A stretch of DNA of 64,000 nucleotides. It comes from Hyphomonadaceae bacterium TMED5 (GTDB lineage Bacteria; Pseudomonadota; Alphaproteobacteria; Caulobacterales; Hyphomonadaceae). The translations under genes were made by a program, and so were the position numbers. Under the pieces are notes generated by a model. The model did no database searches. It had not been told where the DNA came from and worked only from the letters and a program-made list of their open reading frames with translations. Positions 36,245 to 45,537 of the stretch are shown here, one piece after another (positions within the stretch are counted from its first letter, which is position 1; each line of letters begins with the position of its first letter). The stretch lies in the NCBI GenBank assembly GCA_002173095.1, contig NHBK01000005.1:124001-188000 (forward strand). The letters run 5' to 3'.

Positions 36245-37063
36245 CTAGAACCAGGCTGAGAAACCGACCAGCACGACCACATCATCGGTCGTCTCGCCAG
36301 CCGCGCTCAGAATGTCTTCGGTTTCGCCGAAACTTCCGTGCCATTCGACACCGATATAAGGCGCAAACTCCCGGCCATAGGCGAGACGCAGACCAGCTTC
36401 AGCACTGGTGAAGCCCTCGCCCATCATCAGTTCTGGAATTTCCTGTGCCGACCAGCCCAGTTCAACGCGCGGGATCAGCTCCAGCTTTTGGGTGAGCATG
36501 AATTCATACTCCACCTCAACATCCGCAGTCAGATCACCATCTTCGCTGAAAAAGGCTGCACCATCGACTTCAAACCGGTAAGGCGCCATGCCCTGAAACC
36601 CGGCGACCGCATGGGCCAGGCCGTTTGGCTCAAAGTCATAGCGAATGCCGGTCTGGAAATCCCAGTAGGGTGAAATCGCACGGGACCAGAGCGCCTGCAC
36701 TTCGAACTCTTCCAATTCGGAATGGTCTAAATTGTACTCACCTTCCGTTTTGAACCAGAGCTTATTGATGTCACCGCCATACCAGAGGTCTGCATCAAAT
36801 ACGCCGACGGCCTCATCTTCGCCCAGCTGATATTCAAACCGGTCGATATTGACGCCAATCATGCTGGCTGACCCGTGGTGATGCAAAAGCATATTCCGGG
36901 ATTCTGCCATCTCTTCAGCGCCCCAGACCTCATCAGCCTGAGACCATGGCGGCGGGGCATCAGATGCACCATTGTGCCCGTCATGCTGTGCGTAAGCCGG
37001 AGCAGTGATCAGGCCGCCCGCCAGCGTAGTTCCTGCTATGAGTTTGATCAGTTCCTGTCTCAT
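36245..37063 (-). CDS. copB: Copper resistance outer-membrane protein CopB
   Basis: A 272-residue protein with a signal peptide (cut about AYA/QHDGH). The mature part begins with a His-rich region and continues with the CopB/PcoB family strands RFEYQLGEDEAVGVFDADLW, GDINKLWFKTEGEY and EFAPYIGVEWHGSFGET. It ends in an aromatic residue (SAWF) as expected of an outer-membrane beta-barrel. It is shorter than many CopB because it lacks the long Met-rich N-terminal repeats. It works with CopA in periplasmic copper detoxification. Its ATG overlaps the copA stop (ATGA). Confidence 0.93.
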   Translation of the reverse strand: MRQELIKLIAGTTLAGGLITAPAYAQHDGHNGASDAPPPWSQADEVWGAEEMAESRNMLLHHHGSASMIGVNIDRFEYQLGEDEAVGVFDADLWYGGDINKLWFKTEGEYNLDHSELEEFEVQALWSRAISPYWDFQTGIRYDFEPNGLAHAVAGFQGMAPYRFEVDGAAFFSEDGDLTADVEVEYEFMLTQKLELIPRVELGWSAQEIPELMMGEGFTSAEAGLRLAYGREFAPYIGVEWHGSFGETEDILSAAGETTDDVVVLVGFSAWF

Positions 37064-39087
37064 CGGCGGGACCCTCCATGCTGTGAGTGCTGCATATTGG
37101 AATGCCCTTCGTGAGACGGCTCAGCGGGCATGGCATGCCCCTGATGCTGATCATGGTTCATCGGCATTGAATGGCCTTCATGCTGGCTGTGATCCATAGG
37201 CATGTCATGGCCGGAATGGTTCATCATCTCCTGATGCATGCGGTGTCGCCCTTCAGCATCTGGCAGAATGGAAACCACCTGCATCATGCCGCCCAGCATG
37301 TGATAGAGAAGGTGACAGTGGAACGCCCAGTCACCCACATGTTCAGCCGACACATCGAAAGAGAGCTTTTCAGCCGGTTTCACAATGACCGTATGTTTGC
37401 GTGGGCTGTGATTGCCACCGCCATTTACAAGGTCAAAGAACATGCCGTGCAAATGGATTGGGTGAGACATCATGGTGTTATTCACCAGTGTCACACGCAC
37501 GCGCTCACCTTCGCGGAACTGAATAGCCTCCGTCACTTCAGAAAAACGCACGCCGTCAAACGACCACATATAACGCTCCATATTGGAGGTCAGGTGGATT
37601 TCGATTTCGCGCTCAGGCGGGCGGGTATCCGGGTTCGGCTCAAGACTGCGAAGCTGGGTATAGGTCAGCACACGGTGCGGGACGTTTTCCAGACCAAGGC
37701 CCGGGTCATCCAGGCGGTAGAGTGGCATGGCATTGATATTCGTCACACCGGGGCCGATTTCCAGATCAGGCCGTTCAACCAGCCAGTCCTCAGACGCCAT
37801 GTCCATGCCCGAATGCATGGAATGATCCATCTGCATATTGCCATGCCCCATAGCCGAATGGTCCATTGAGTCATGATCCATCGAACCGTGGTCCATGGTG
37901 CTGTGATCCATTTCAGCGTCATCACCGCTCATATCCATACCGGCCATATCACCATGGCCCATCGCGCCATGGTCCATGCCCATATCGCGCATGGTCAGGG
38001 TCGGCACAGCTCGCATTTCAGGCTCCGCCGCGCGCATACCCGGACGCGGACCAAAGCTCGCAACCACCTGCCCGGATCGATCAATGCTTTCCGCAACAAA
38101 GGCATAAGCCCGGTCTTCGGTTGGCTCGATGATAACGTCATAAGTTTCAGCAACACCCATCTGGAACTCATCGGTTTCCAGCGGCTGCACATGCAGACCA
38201 TCCGCCTGCACCACAGTCATAGGCAGGCCCGGCATACGAACATTGAAGATGGTCATCGCAGAAGCATTGATAATGCGCAGACGAATACGTTCGCCCGGCG
38301 TGAACACCCCATTCCAGTTGTCGGATGTTGCATGGCCATTGACCATGAAGTGATAGGTCGACCCCGTCACATCTGAAATATCGCGCGGCGACATACGCAT
38401 ATGTCCCCACATTGCGCGGTCCGACAGCGTCTCAGACAGCCCATGCTCATTCGCGTCTTCAAGGAAGTCCGGAACAGTCCGCTCCTGCAGATTATAAACA
38501 TCGCTCTGCATTTTGAGCTTTTCATAGATCCGTTCTGGCGTCTCAAAACTCCAGTCGGACAGCACCATCACATATTCGCGGTCATAGCTGACAGGGTCAT
38601 GATGGGCCGGGTCGATAATGATCGGTCCATAATGCCCAGCCTGTTCCTGAAGACCGGAATGCGAGTGATACCAATACGTGCCGTTCTGCGGAACGGAAAA
38701 GCGATAGGTGAACATCTCACCGGCGGGAATGCCCGGAAAGCTGACGCCCGGCACGCCATCCATATGGAAAGGCACCAGAAGCCCGTGCCAGTGAATGCTG
38801 GTGTCTACATCCAGCATATTATGCACGCGCATGGTGACCTCTTCGCCTTCACGAAAACGAAGGAGCGGTGCTGGCACGGTTCCGTTTACGCCTGTGGCAA
38901 TGCCAGTGCGTCCATCCACCGTGAAGGGAAACTCACTGACGTGGAGGTCAAACTCATTACGGGCAGAGCCATGATGGCCCATATTCCCGTGAGATGCGCT
39001 CTGCGCCCAGGCCGGCAACAGGCCTGCAGCGCTGAGAGAAAGCGCAGACCCTGCGCCGTATTTCAAAAAGTGTCGTCGGTTAAACAT
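37060..39087 (-). CDS. copA: Copper resistance multicopper oxidase CopA
   Basis: A 675-residue periplasmic multicopper oxidase from the ATG at 39087 (GAGG five nt upstream; the upstream in-frame extension is ignored). The Tat signal RRHFLKYGAGSALSLSAAG is present. Copper ligands are HWHG, YWYHSHSG, HPIHLHGMFF and HCHLLYHMLGGMM. A Met/His-rich insert runs at about 380-440 and a second Met/His-rich tail covers the last 50 residues, both likely copper-loading. It oxidises Cu(I) to Cu(II). It is the second gene of the copper operon, directly upstream of copB. Confidence 0.96.
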   Translation of the reverse strand: MFNRRHFLKYGAGSALSLSAAGLLPAWAQSASHGNMGHHGSARNEFDLHVSEFPFTVDGRTGIATGVNGTVPAPLLRFREGEEVTMRVHNMLDVDTSIHWHGLLVPFHMDGVPGVSFPGIPAGEMFTYRFSVPQNGTYWYHSHSGLQEQAGHYGPIIIDPAHHDPVSYDREYVMVLSDWSFETPERIYEKLKMQSDVYNLQERTVPDFLEDANEHGLSETLSDRAMWGHMRMSPRDISDVTGSTYHFMVNGHATSDNWNGVFTPGERIRLRIINASAMTIFNVRMPGLPMTVVQADGLHVQPLETDEFQMGVAETYDVIIEPTEDRAYAFVAESIDRSGQVVASFGPRPGMRAAEPEMRAVPTLTMRDMGMDHGAMGHGDMAGMDMSGDDAEMDHSTMDHGSMDHDSMDHSAMGHGNMQMDHSMHSGMDMASEDWLVERPDLEIGPGVTNINAMPLYRLDDPGLGLENVPHRVLTYTQLRSLEPNPDTRPPEREIEIHLTSNMERYMWSFDGVRFSEVTEAIQFREGERVRVTLVNNTMMSHPIHLHGMFFDLVNGGGNHSPRKHTVIVKPAEKLSFDVSAEHVGDWAFHCHLLYHMLGGMMQVVSILPDAEGRHRMHQEMMNHSGHDMPMDHSQHEGHSMPMNHDQHQGHAMPAEPSHEGHSNMQHSQHGGSRR

Positions 39088-39109
39088 CTGAACCTCTGAT
39101 GTAATATAC

Positions 39110-39121
39110 TCCGTACCCGGA
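39110..39121. promoter_or_regulatory. Short dyad in the leader of copA
   Basis: TCCG-TACC-CGGA, followed on the minus strand by a TATATT -10-like hexamer, in the 72-bp gap before copA. It could be a metal-responsive (MerR or two-component type) control site or an internal promoter; no regulator gene is in the window. Confidence 0.3.
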
Positions 39122-39159
39122 ACATTCGATTGCACCGGGCGCTAAGGCATCAGAAGATT

Positions 39160-39555
39160 TCAGTTCAGGAAGACGGTTTTCCGCGCAAATGGCGGGTCAG
39201 GCGGCGGCTCGGGCGGCGAAAGCGCGGCATATCTCTCGCCATGTTCCTCTGCGAGCTCTGGCAGCTGCACATAGTTAACTGGCAGAAGTTCAAGGTCAGG
39301 CAGGAGCCCCAGATCAATTGTCCGCAGAGCCGCATAGCTTACCTGAGGGGCGTGATCGCAATCATCATCAGCCACAGATGACTGATGCATCGGCATTTCG
39401 TCCGACATATCCATCGCCATTTCGTGGCAATGGTCAGACTCGGACATCTCAACGACGGAGACGTGGTTGTTTTCATGGAAACACGCACATGCCGTCTGAG
39501 CGCCAGCAAAGCCGAGCGCCAGACAAAGCAAAATGAATGTGCGTATTGCGCGCAT
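39160..39555 (-). CDS. Small His/Met/Cys-rich secreted protein, first gene before copA
   Basis: A 131-residue protein with a clear signal peptide (MRAIRTFILLCLALGFAGAQ). The mature N-terminal half is crowded with potential copper ligands: ACACFHENNH, SDHCHEMAMDM, DEMPMHQ and DDDCDHA. The second half is Pro/Glu-rich (PEPPPDPPFAR). No family is recognised. The ATG lies 3 nt after the hemY stop and the stop lies 72 nt before copA, so it is between heme genes and copper genes on one strand. A periplasmic copper-binding or chaperone role is inferred from ligands and position only. Confidence 0.65.
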   Translation of the reverse strand: MRAIRTFILLCLALGFAGAQTACACFHENNHVSVVEMSESDHCHEMAMDMSDEMPMHQSSVADDDCDHAPQVSYAALRTIDLGLLPDLELLPVNYVQLPELAEEHGERYAALSPPEPPPDPPFARKTVFLN

Positions 39556-39558
39556 AAA

Positions 39559-41025
39559 TCAGGTCTTCTTCACATAATCCACCGGCGGCGGCGTTGGTGT
39601 CGGCGCTGCCGCGTCTGGCAGAACAGGCGTTTCTGATGTTTTCGCCATACCTGCCGGTTTACTTGTATACCCGATCGCCCGGCTACGCGCGACATCCAGC
39701 TCTGCGCGATAGCTTTCGTGACGGGGGTGAATAAGCTGCCCTGAATCGCCAAAGACATAGACCAGACGCGCCCATTCGTCTTTTGAATACATAAACGCAG
39801 AACCGTCAGTTTCAATATCGCTCCATTCCGGCTCACGAACAGCGCTCGCCGCACGCTCAGACCAGGTTCGGGCAGCGCCGTCATCATCCTTTGCCGTGGA
39901 GATCATCTCCATGAGGCGACAGACACGACTTGTCGGCTGTCCGCCCTGAAGCAATGGCGCGAGCGCTTTCTCGGCACCATCCCAGTCACCCGCCGCAATC
40001 GCGGTATCGGCTTTCAGCAGCGCCGTTTCGCGATGGCTTTTATTCGCAGCGATCAGCGCCTGTGTTGCACGACGTCCGCCAGACCGGCCCTCTGAATCAT
40101 CAAGCCGTTCAGCCACCAGAGCAAGTGCCGGATGCGGGTAAGCCTTCCAGCCCGTTTCGAGCGATGAGATCGCCGGTTTAATCGCGTCACGCGCCAGCTG
40201 AAGACGGGCCAGATGATAAGCCGCAGGCGGAAAGCCCGGTTCAATTTTCAGCGCCTCTGTCAGAATGCGCTCAGCCCCTTCCGGGTCGGTCGACATGATA
40301 TCACTGGCCTCGGCTGCCAGGATGACAGCGCGGCGGCGGCGTGCAGGTTCAGCCATGATATGGCGCTTCTGTTCACCCAATGTCAGTACACGGCGCGCTT
40401 CTTCCCACTCGCCACGGGCAATATAGATTTCAAAGAGCGACTTGAACGGCCAGTCACCGGTTTCGCCCTTCATCTCAAGTGCTTCTCGCGCCCGATCAAT
40501 CGCCATGGAATAATCGCCGCGTTTGACTGCCGCGCCTGTCAGTCCACGCAGACCCGCCAGATGCGCGCCCGGCTTGCGGGACAGTTCTGCATAAGCGCGC
40601 TCAGCACGCGTCCAGTCTGCTTCCTGTTCAGCCGTCAGCGCGTCCAGCAACAGCGCCAGACGCTCATCCTCGGCATCGGCCAGTGCTTTCCCGATAAGGC
40701 GTTTTGCACCCTTGGTGTCACCGCCTTCAATCGCAAGAAGACCATTGGCAAGCGCTTCATTGCCTTTGCGACGACGAGAGCGCTGGCGCATGGATTTAAT
40801 ACGGGTTGGAAGACGGAAAACACCGGTCAGAAACGCCCAGATAATCGCAATTGCAGCACCGAGGATCGACATCACAATGGCGGCACCCGTCAGTGTAAGG
40901 ACGATATCTGGCTGGTTTTCACGTTCCAGCACAATGCGCCACGGAATCTGATTGGCCCACATGGCCAGCACCACCAGACCCGCAATGACCGTTATCGTCA
41001 GAAGAAGCCAGAAAAGACGTGTCAT
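39559..41025 (-). CDS. hemY: HemY-like tetratricopeptide membrane protein
   Basis: A 488-residue protein with two N-terminal transmembrane helices (about 5-23 and 43-68) and then tetratricopeptide-like helical pairs (for example RKPGAHLAGLRGLTGAAVKR and AAYHLARLQLARDAIKPAIS). It ends in a Pro-rich tail (APTPTPPPVD). It matches the alphaproteobacterial heme biosynthesis HemY N-terminal family, whose biochemical role is unsettled (it is not protoporphyrinogen oxidase). Its ATG overlaps the stop of the Mic60-like gene (ATGA). Order hemC-hemD-Mic60-hemY is conserved in alphaproteobacteria. Confidence 0.88.
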   Translation of the reverse strand: MTRLFWLLLTITVIAGLVVLAMWANQIPWRIVLERENQPDIVLTLTGAAIVMSILGAAIAIIWAFLTGVFRLPTRIKSMRQRSRRRKGNEALANGLLAIEGGDTKGAKRLIGKALADAEDERLALLLDALTAEQEADWTRAERAYAELSRKPGAHLAGLRGLTGAAVKRGDYSMAIDRAREALEMKGETGDWPFKSLFEIYIARGEWEEARRVLTLGEQKRHIMAEPARRRRAVILAAEASDIMSTDPEGAERILTEALKIEPGFPPAAYHLARLQLARDAIKPAISSLETGWKAYPHPALALVAERLDDSEGRSGGRRATQALIAANKSHRETALLKADTAIAAGDWDGAEKALAPLLQGGQPTSRVCRLMEMISTAKDDDGAARTWSERAASAVREPEWSDIETDGSAFMYSKDEWARLVYVFGDSGQLIHPRHESYRAELDVARSRAIGYTSKPAGMAKTSETPVLPDAAAPTPTPPPVDYVKKT

Positions 41026-42443
41026 TCGGAAGCCTCCCCATCCAGTACATCACGGCGCAGACGCGTCATGAGTTGATCAATCTGATGACGGCGTTGTGCA
41101 GAGGCCAGCCAGTCGGCAAGCACTTCACCTTGCGGGCCTTCAATCACGCGAATTTCACGAATAGCCGCAGTCAGGTCGCGCTCTTCAAGGAGCTCCAGTG
41201 CAACGTCGATGCGACGGCTGGCAGTTTCACCGCTTGCCGTGCCCTCTTCGCGCATGGAGACCACTCCAGACAATAGATCACCGAGCCATGCCCACTCGCC
41301 AGACGGCTGAGCGGGAATACCGGCCTGTGCAACATCGTCTTTCAACTGGCTGAGGTTCAACTTCAAAGCATCCACCGTTGGCGCGCCATCATCGGCGATA
41401 CGGCGCAGCGCAGAGACGCTTGCATTTGCTTCGAGCTGAATAGCGAGCGCTTCAAGTTCGGTGCTGAAATTGTCACCGCGCTGAATGGCAGCCTCGAGCG
41501 CAGAAAGCGCCAGCACCCTGTCGGCGCGGCGCACAAGCTGTTGCTCATCCTGCGTCAGCTGGGCCGCTTCAAAGCTGTTGATTTGCTCATTCACCACTTC
41601 TCGCAGCGCATTCAGATCCTCAGTGAGATCCGTAACCGCCTGATGACGCGCCTCGACAGACGTTTCAATATCGGTCGAGCGTTCACCAGCGGCCTGCAAA
41701 CCCGCCTCGACGGCATCAATTTCAGCTGACAGCGCAGCGATGGCCTGCTCGCGGGCCTCCATGGCTTCCGTGAAGCGCATATCGGTTTCTTCAAGCTGAG
41801 TGGTGCGCTCCTGCAGAGACGCGACCGTGCGCGCCAGCTCCTGCGGGGTCGCCTCACCTGACGGGTCGAGCGCCTCGATAGCGTTGAGGCGATCCATCAG
41901 CGCAGCGAGCGATATTTCCGGACGCGGCAATGGCGCATCAGCGCCCTCACCTTCGGCGATTACGACCTCTTCACCGGCTTCGACCTCTGGTTCTGTCTCA
42001 TCATTCGGGACAGCCTCAACCTCACCACCGATCAACGCGATATAACGCGCGCTCAGTGTGGAAAGGTCAGCACGAATGGATTCGATTTCTTCCAGATTGG
42101 AGGTCTCGCCCTGCTCGATCCGCTCCATCGCCTGATCAAGGCGAAGCGTTGTCGTACGCAGTGTCTCACGAATATCTGCAAGCTGGGTCGCGACCGTGCG
42201 GTCATAATCGGCAAGTTCAGCGATATCCACGGCAACTTCCGCCGCCTGAGCGTAACGCCCATCTGTGCCACTCGCGACAACGCCAATCGCGCCGCCCGCC
42301 AATGCAGACAAAACACCTGCCGAAATCAAACCAATCCAACCCGGTTGAGAGGCTGAGGATTTCGACGCCGTTTCCTGCGGTTCCGCCGGCGTGAACTCGA
42401 CATCAATCGGTTCGGATTCGCTTGAATTTTCAGTGCTCGCCAT
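41022..42443 (-). CDS. Mic60/mitofilin-like inner membrane protein
   Basis: A 473-residue protein. An acidic cytoplasmic N-terminus (1-33), one transmembrane helix (about 36-58) and a long coiled-coil periplasmic part (about 75-330, with ETLRTTTLRLDQAMERIEQGE and repeated ALREVVNEQI-type heptads) are followed by a C-terminal mitofilin signature (about 420-470, DWLASAQRRHQIDQLMTR). Alphaproteobacterial Mic60 homologues shape internal membranes. It is flanked by hemD and hemY, the usual place for this gene. Only 26 bp separate it from hemD. Confidence 0.85.
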   Translation of the reverse strand: MASTENSSESEPIDVEFTPAEPQETASKSSASQPGWIGLISAGVLSALAGGAIGVVASGTDGRYAQAAEVAVDIAELADYDRTVATQLADIRETLRTTTLRLDQAMERIEQGETSNLEEIESIRADLSTLSARYIALIGGEVEAVPNDETEPEVEAGEEVVIAEGEGADAPLPRPEISLAALMDRLNAIEALDPSGEATPQELARTVASLQERTTQLEETDMRFTEAMEAREQAIAALSAEIDAVEAGLQAAGERSTDIETSVEARHQAVTDLTEDLNALREVVNEQINSFEAAQLTQDEQQLVRRADRVLALSALEAAIQRGDNFSTELEALAIQLEANASVSALRRIADDGAPTVDALKLNLSQLKDDVAQAGIPAQPSGEWAWLGDLLSGVVSMREEGTASGETASRRIDVALELLEERDLTAAIREIRVIEGPQGEVLADWLASAQRRHQIDQLMTRLRRDVLDGEASE

Positions 42444-42469
42444 TGAAGTGGACCTTACCGATCAGAGAC

Positions 42470-43195
42470 TCAATCCGATGATACACCGGCTTCGAGTACG
42501 AATTGAAGTGCTTCTAAAAGCTTCTCTTCATTTGGACGTGTCGCAACGGAAACGCAATCCCAGCCAAAGCCACGAAGCGGTTCTGCCGCACGTTCAGACA
42601 CTGCGACAAGCTTCATGGATTTTATGTCTGGATTCGACATATCCAACCAGTTGGCCACAGCTTCCGCCGCTTTAGTTGAATGCACGAGGACGGCTCCGGT
42701 TTCGAAGTTTCTGAGTTCGTCTTCACGCTCCGTCGCGCTCACCTGTCGCGCGCCGTAGAGCGGCACAAATCGGACCGAAAACCCCTGCGCGTTCAGCCGA
42801 CGATAAATCTCACCTGCAGCCGCATCATTCGCATAATGCACCCATTTCGGCCCGCCTGCCTCAAACTGGGTCGATATCAGCTGAATGATCGCATCGGAAT
42901 CGCCATCCGCATTCCAGATGTGCACAAAGCCGGCCGCGGCAGCAGCGCCAGCCGTAGACGCCCCGACACAGACACAGACCGGACGCATATCCCAGCCCGC
43001 TTCAACAAAGGCACGAACGCCGTTCGCACTGGTGAAGATCACATGCTCATCTTCTGAGGGCGGCCAGTCCGGCTGCAATTCGTGAAGTGAGATATCAAGA
43101 GCGGGTGCAAGCACAGGCTCATAGCCCAGCGCTTTTAATCGCACCGCCGTTTCACTGGCGCCCGGTTCTGCCCGTGTGACCAGAACCTGCGCCAT
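42470..43195 (-). CDS. hemD: Uroporphyrinogen-III synthase
   Basis: A 241-residue HemD. The N-terminal AQVLVTRAEPGASETAVRLKALG and the strands HVIFTSANGVRAFVEA, PVCVCVGASTAGAAAAAGF and GAVLVHSTKAAEAVANWL are typical of the two-domain fold; sequences in this family are poorly conserved. It cyclises hydroxymethylbilane with D-ring inversion. It begins 2 nt after hemC ends, confirming a hem operon. Confidence 0.9.
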   Translation of the reverse strand: MAQVLVTRAEPGASETAVRLKALGYEPVLAPALDISLHELQPDWPPSEDEHVIFTSANGVRAFVEAGWDMRPVCVCVGASTAGAAAAAGFVHIWNADGDSDAIIQLISTQFEAGGPKWVHYANDAAAGEIYRRLNAQGFSVRFVPLYGARQVSATEREDELRNFETGAVLVHSTKAAEAVANWLDMSNPDIKSMKLVAVSERAAEPLRGFGWDCVSVATRPNEEKLLEALQFVLEAGVSSD

Positions 43196-43197
43196 GA

Positions 43198-44148
43198 TCA
43201 GATGACCTCCAGATGTGGCAGCTCACCACCAGCGTCTTCAATCAGCTTTTTCGCAACCTTATGGCCGAGTGCGCGGAAGTCCTGCAGGAATAGCTCCAGG
43301 CCTTCCAATGTGTCTTCGGCCTCGTAGAATGGTGCGCCCGATGGATGTGCCACGCGAACATTCAGTCGATAAACACCTGTGCCCTCGTGAAAGAGGTGAG
43401 CTGCAATCGGCGTCCGGCAGGAGCCATCAAGTTCTGTCAGGGCGGCACGTTCAGCAAGCGCCGCGCGCTCTGCAGTCACGTCATTCAGTCCGGTCACCCA
43501 CCCCAGAACATCCTCGTCGAGCTTATCCGGATACGCCGCCAGCCCCAGAATGCCCTGCCCAACAGCAGGCAGGAAGCTGTTCGGGTCGAGCGGGCGGCCA
43601 ACCTTTTCTTCCAGCGCCAGACGGTTCAGACCGGCCGACGCCAGGAAGGTCGCATCCGCAACGCCTTCTTCAAGCTTACGCAGACGTGTCTGAACATTGC
43701 CGCGAAACTCAACGACTTTGAGGTCCGGGCGTTTCGCCAGCGCAAAGGCACGGCGACGTAGGCTGGACGTTCCTAGCGTTGCGCCTTCTGGCAGGTCATC
43801 AAAGCTTTCATATTTGAGACTGACAAAGGCATCGCGCGGGTCTTCGCGCTTTGGATAGGCAATAATGCGCTGACCAATCGGCAGCTCAACAGGCACATCT
43901 TTCAAAGAGTGCACAAGCAGATCGACCTCACCGGCCTCCAGCGCAATGTCCAGCTCTTTGGTGAACAGCCCTTTGCCGCCAGCGGCCAGAAGGCTGCGAT
44001 CCTGCAACTGGTCGCCACTCGTCGTCATGCTGACCAGTTCACACGTCACGCCGCCGTCAGACTGAGCCTCAATCTCCCGCGCGACCCAGTTGGCCTGAGC
44101 GAGTGCGAGGGGGGAGTTACGTGTACCAATGCGGAGGGTTTTCATCAT
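43198..44148 (-). CDS. hemC: Hydroxymethylbilane synthase (porphobilinogen deaminase)
   Basis: A 316-residue HemC. The start is at 44148, with 44145 equally possible; the frame is open to 44175 but the extra residues are not family-like. Motifs: [52 protein letters not shown], and the dipyrromethane-cofactor Cys in [12 protein letters not shown]. It polymerises four porphobilinogen units. It is the first gene of the hem cluster, divergent from tsaD with a 44-bp gap. Confidence 0.97.
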   Translation of the reverse strand: MMKTLRIGTRNSPLALAQANWVAREIEAQSDGGVTCELVSMTTSGDQLQDRSLLAAGGKGLFTKELDIALEAGEVDLLVHSLKDVPVELPIGQRIIAYPKREDPRDAFVSLKYESFDDLPEGATLGTSSLRRRAFALAKRPDLKVVEFRGNVQTRLRKLEEGVADATFLASAGLNRLALEEKVGRPLDPNSFLPAVGQGILGLAAYPDKLDEDVLGWVTGLNDVTAERAALAERAALTELDGSCRTPIAAHLFHEGTGVYRLNVRVAHPSGAPFYEAEDTLEGLELFLQDFRALGHKVAKKLIEDAGGELPHLEVI

Positions 44149-44192
44149 ATTGCCGAATTCTTGTGTCTTTATCATTTGCGAACAGGACCAGA

Positions 44193-45320
44193 ATGGCTAC
44201 AACCCCGCCCATCATGGAGCAAGCCCCGGACCGCCCTATTCTTATACTCGGCATTGAAACGAGCTGTGATGAAACCGCAGCGGCGGTCGTGCGCCTTGAT
44301 GGCGGCTCCCCCGAAGTGCTGGGTGAGGTGATCTCCAGCCAGTTCGATGAACACAAAGCCTTTGGCGGCGTCGTACCCGAAATCGCTGCACGCGCGCATG
44401 CCGATATGTGTGACAATGTCGTGCGCGAAACGCTCGACCGTGCTGGCGTCACGCTGGATCAGATTGACGGCTTTGCTGCAACATCAGGCCCGGGCCTGAT
44501 TGGCGGGGTAATGGTTGGCATGATGACAGCCAAAGCGCTGGCCATGGCGACGGACAAACCCTTTATCGGCGTGAACCATCTGGAAGGCCACGCCCTCTCC
44601 CCGCGCCTTGGTGAGCCGGTAGAGTTTCCATACCTTCTATTGCTCGTCTCTGGCGGGCATTGCCAGTTTCTGAGCGTTGAGGGCCTTGGCCAGTATAAAC
44701 GGCTCGGCTCCACCATTGATGACGCGGTTGGCGAAGCGTTCGACAAAACCGCAAAAGTGCTGGGCCTTGGCTTTCCTGGCGGGCCTGCGGTTGAGCGTTA
44801 TGCGAAGACTGGCAATGAGAACGCCATCAAGCTTCCAAAGCCATTGCTGGATCGTCCGGGTCTGGACATGTCCTTTGCAGGCCTCAAAACGGCTGTTCTG
44901 CGTGAAGCACAGAATATGGAGCTGACGGAGCAGGCGCTTTCGGATATTTCCGCGAGCTTCCAGAAAACAATCTGCGAAATTCTGACGGAGAAATCTCGCC
45001 GCGCCATGCGCCTTGCGCGTGAAGAGCTGGGCTTTGAGGGCGAACCGGGTTTCGTCATTGCGGGCGGCGTGGGCGCGAACACCGCGCTTCGCAACGCCCT
45101 TAAAACGCTCTGCGAAGAAGAAGCCTTCAGCTTCCACGCTCCGCCGCTGAAATGGTGTACGGACAATGGCGCCATGATCGCCTATGCGGGCGCTATGCGT
45201 TTCAAAGCGGGACAAGCCTCATCGTTAGATCTGGCCGCTCGTCCCAGATGGCCACTGGATGAAGCAGCCGCAGAGGCAAATCCTGTGTTTGGAGGAGGAA
45301 AACGGGGCGCAAAAGCCTGA
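44193..45320 (+). CDS. tsaD: tRNA N6-adenosine threonylcarbamoyltransferase TsaD
   Basis: A 375-residue ASKHA-fold enzyme from the ATG at 44193 (AGGACCA upstream). Motifs: [29 protein letters not shown], the Fe-binding [22 protein letters not shown] and [14 protein letters not shown]. With TsaB, TsaC and TsaE it makes t6A37 in ANN-decoding tRNAs. It is divergent from hemC, a common alphaproteobacterial arrangement, and is followed by a terminator. Confidence 0.97.
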   Translation: MATTPPIMEQAPDRPILILGIETSCDETAAAVVRLDGGSPEVLGEVISSQFDEHKAFGGVVPEIAARAHADMCDNVVRETLDRAGVTLDQIDGFAATSGPGLIGGVMVGMMTAKALAMATDKPFIGVNHLEGHALSPRLGEPVEFPYLLLLVSGGHCQFLSVEGLGQYKRLGSTIDDAVGEAFDKTAKVLGLGFPGGPAVERYAKTGNENAIKLPKPLLDRPGLDMSFAGLKTAVLREAQNMELTEQALSDISASFQKTICEILTEKSRRAMRLAREELGFEGEPGFVIAGGVGANTALRNALKTLCEEEAFSFHAPPLKWCTDNGAMIAYAGAMRFKAGQASSLDLAARPRWPLDEAAAEANPVFGGGKRGAKA

Positions 45321-45395
45321 TTCCGGTTGGCACGATCCTCGCAACATACACTTCGAGTATGATGCTTCAGTCATTCTCACACAAAGGCTGACTTC

Positions 45396-45426
45396 AAAGG
45401 CTTCGGATCATGTCCGAGGCCTTTTT
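45396..45426 (+). terminator. Rho-independent terminator of tsaD
   Basis: AAAGGCTTCGGA / TCCGAGGCCTTT, 12-bp stem with one wobble, then TTTTT; 75 nt after the tsaD stop. Confidence 0.85.
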
Positions 45427-45537
45427 CTTTGGAAAACTCACAAAATCGCGCCAACTATACGCCGTATTCATAACAAATCCTATTCAGCTGTTAACCAGTG
45501 AACGATAGCCTGACGCGGGATCAGAAGGTGTATTGCT

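Noticed and set aside
37793-37993. CATGGTCCATG-like repeats as a DNA repeat element
   Set aside because: They encode the Met/His-rich copper-binding insert of CopA in frame.
40213-41076. A 287-codon plus-strand frame opposite hemY
   Set aside because: Antisense shadow; hemY is confirmed by gene order and helices.
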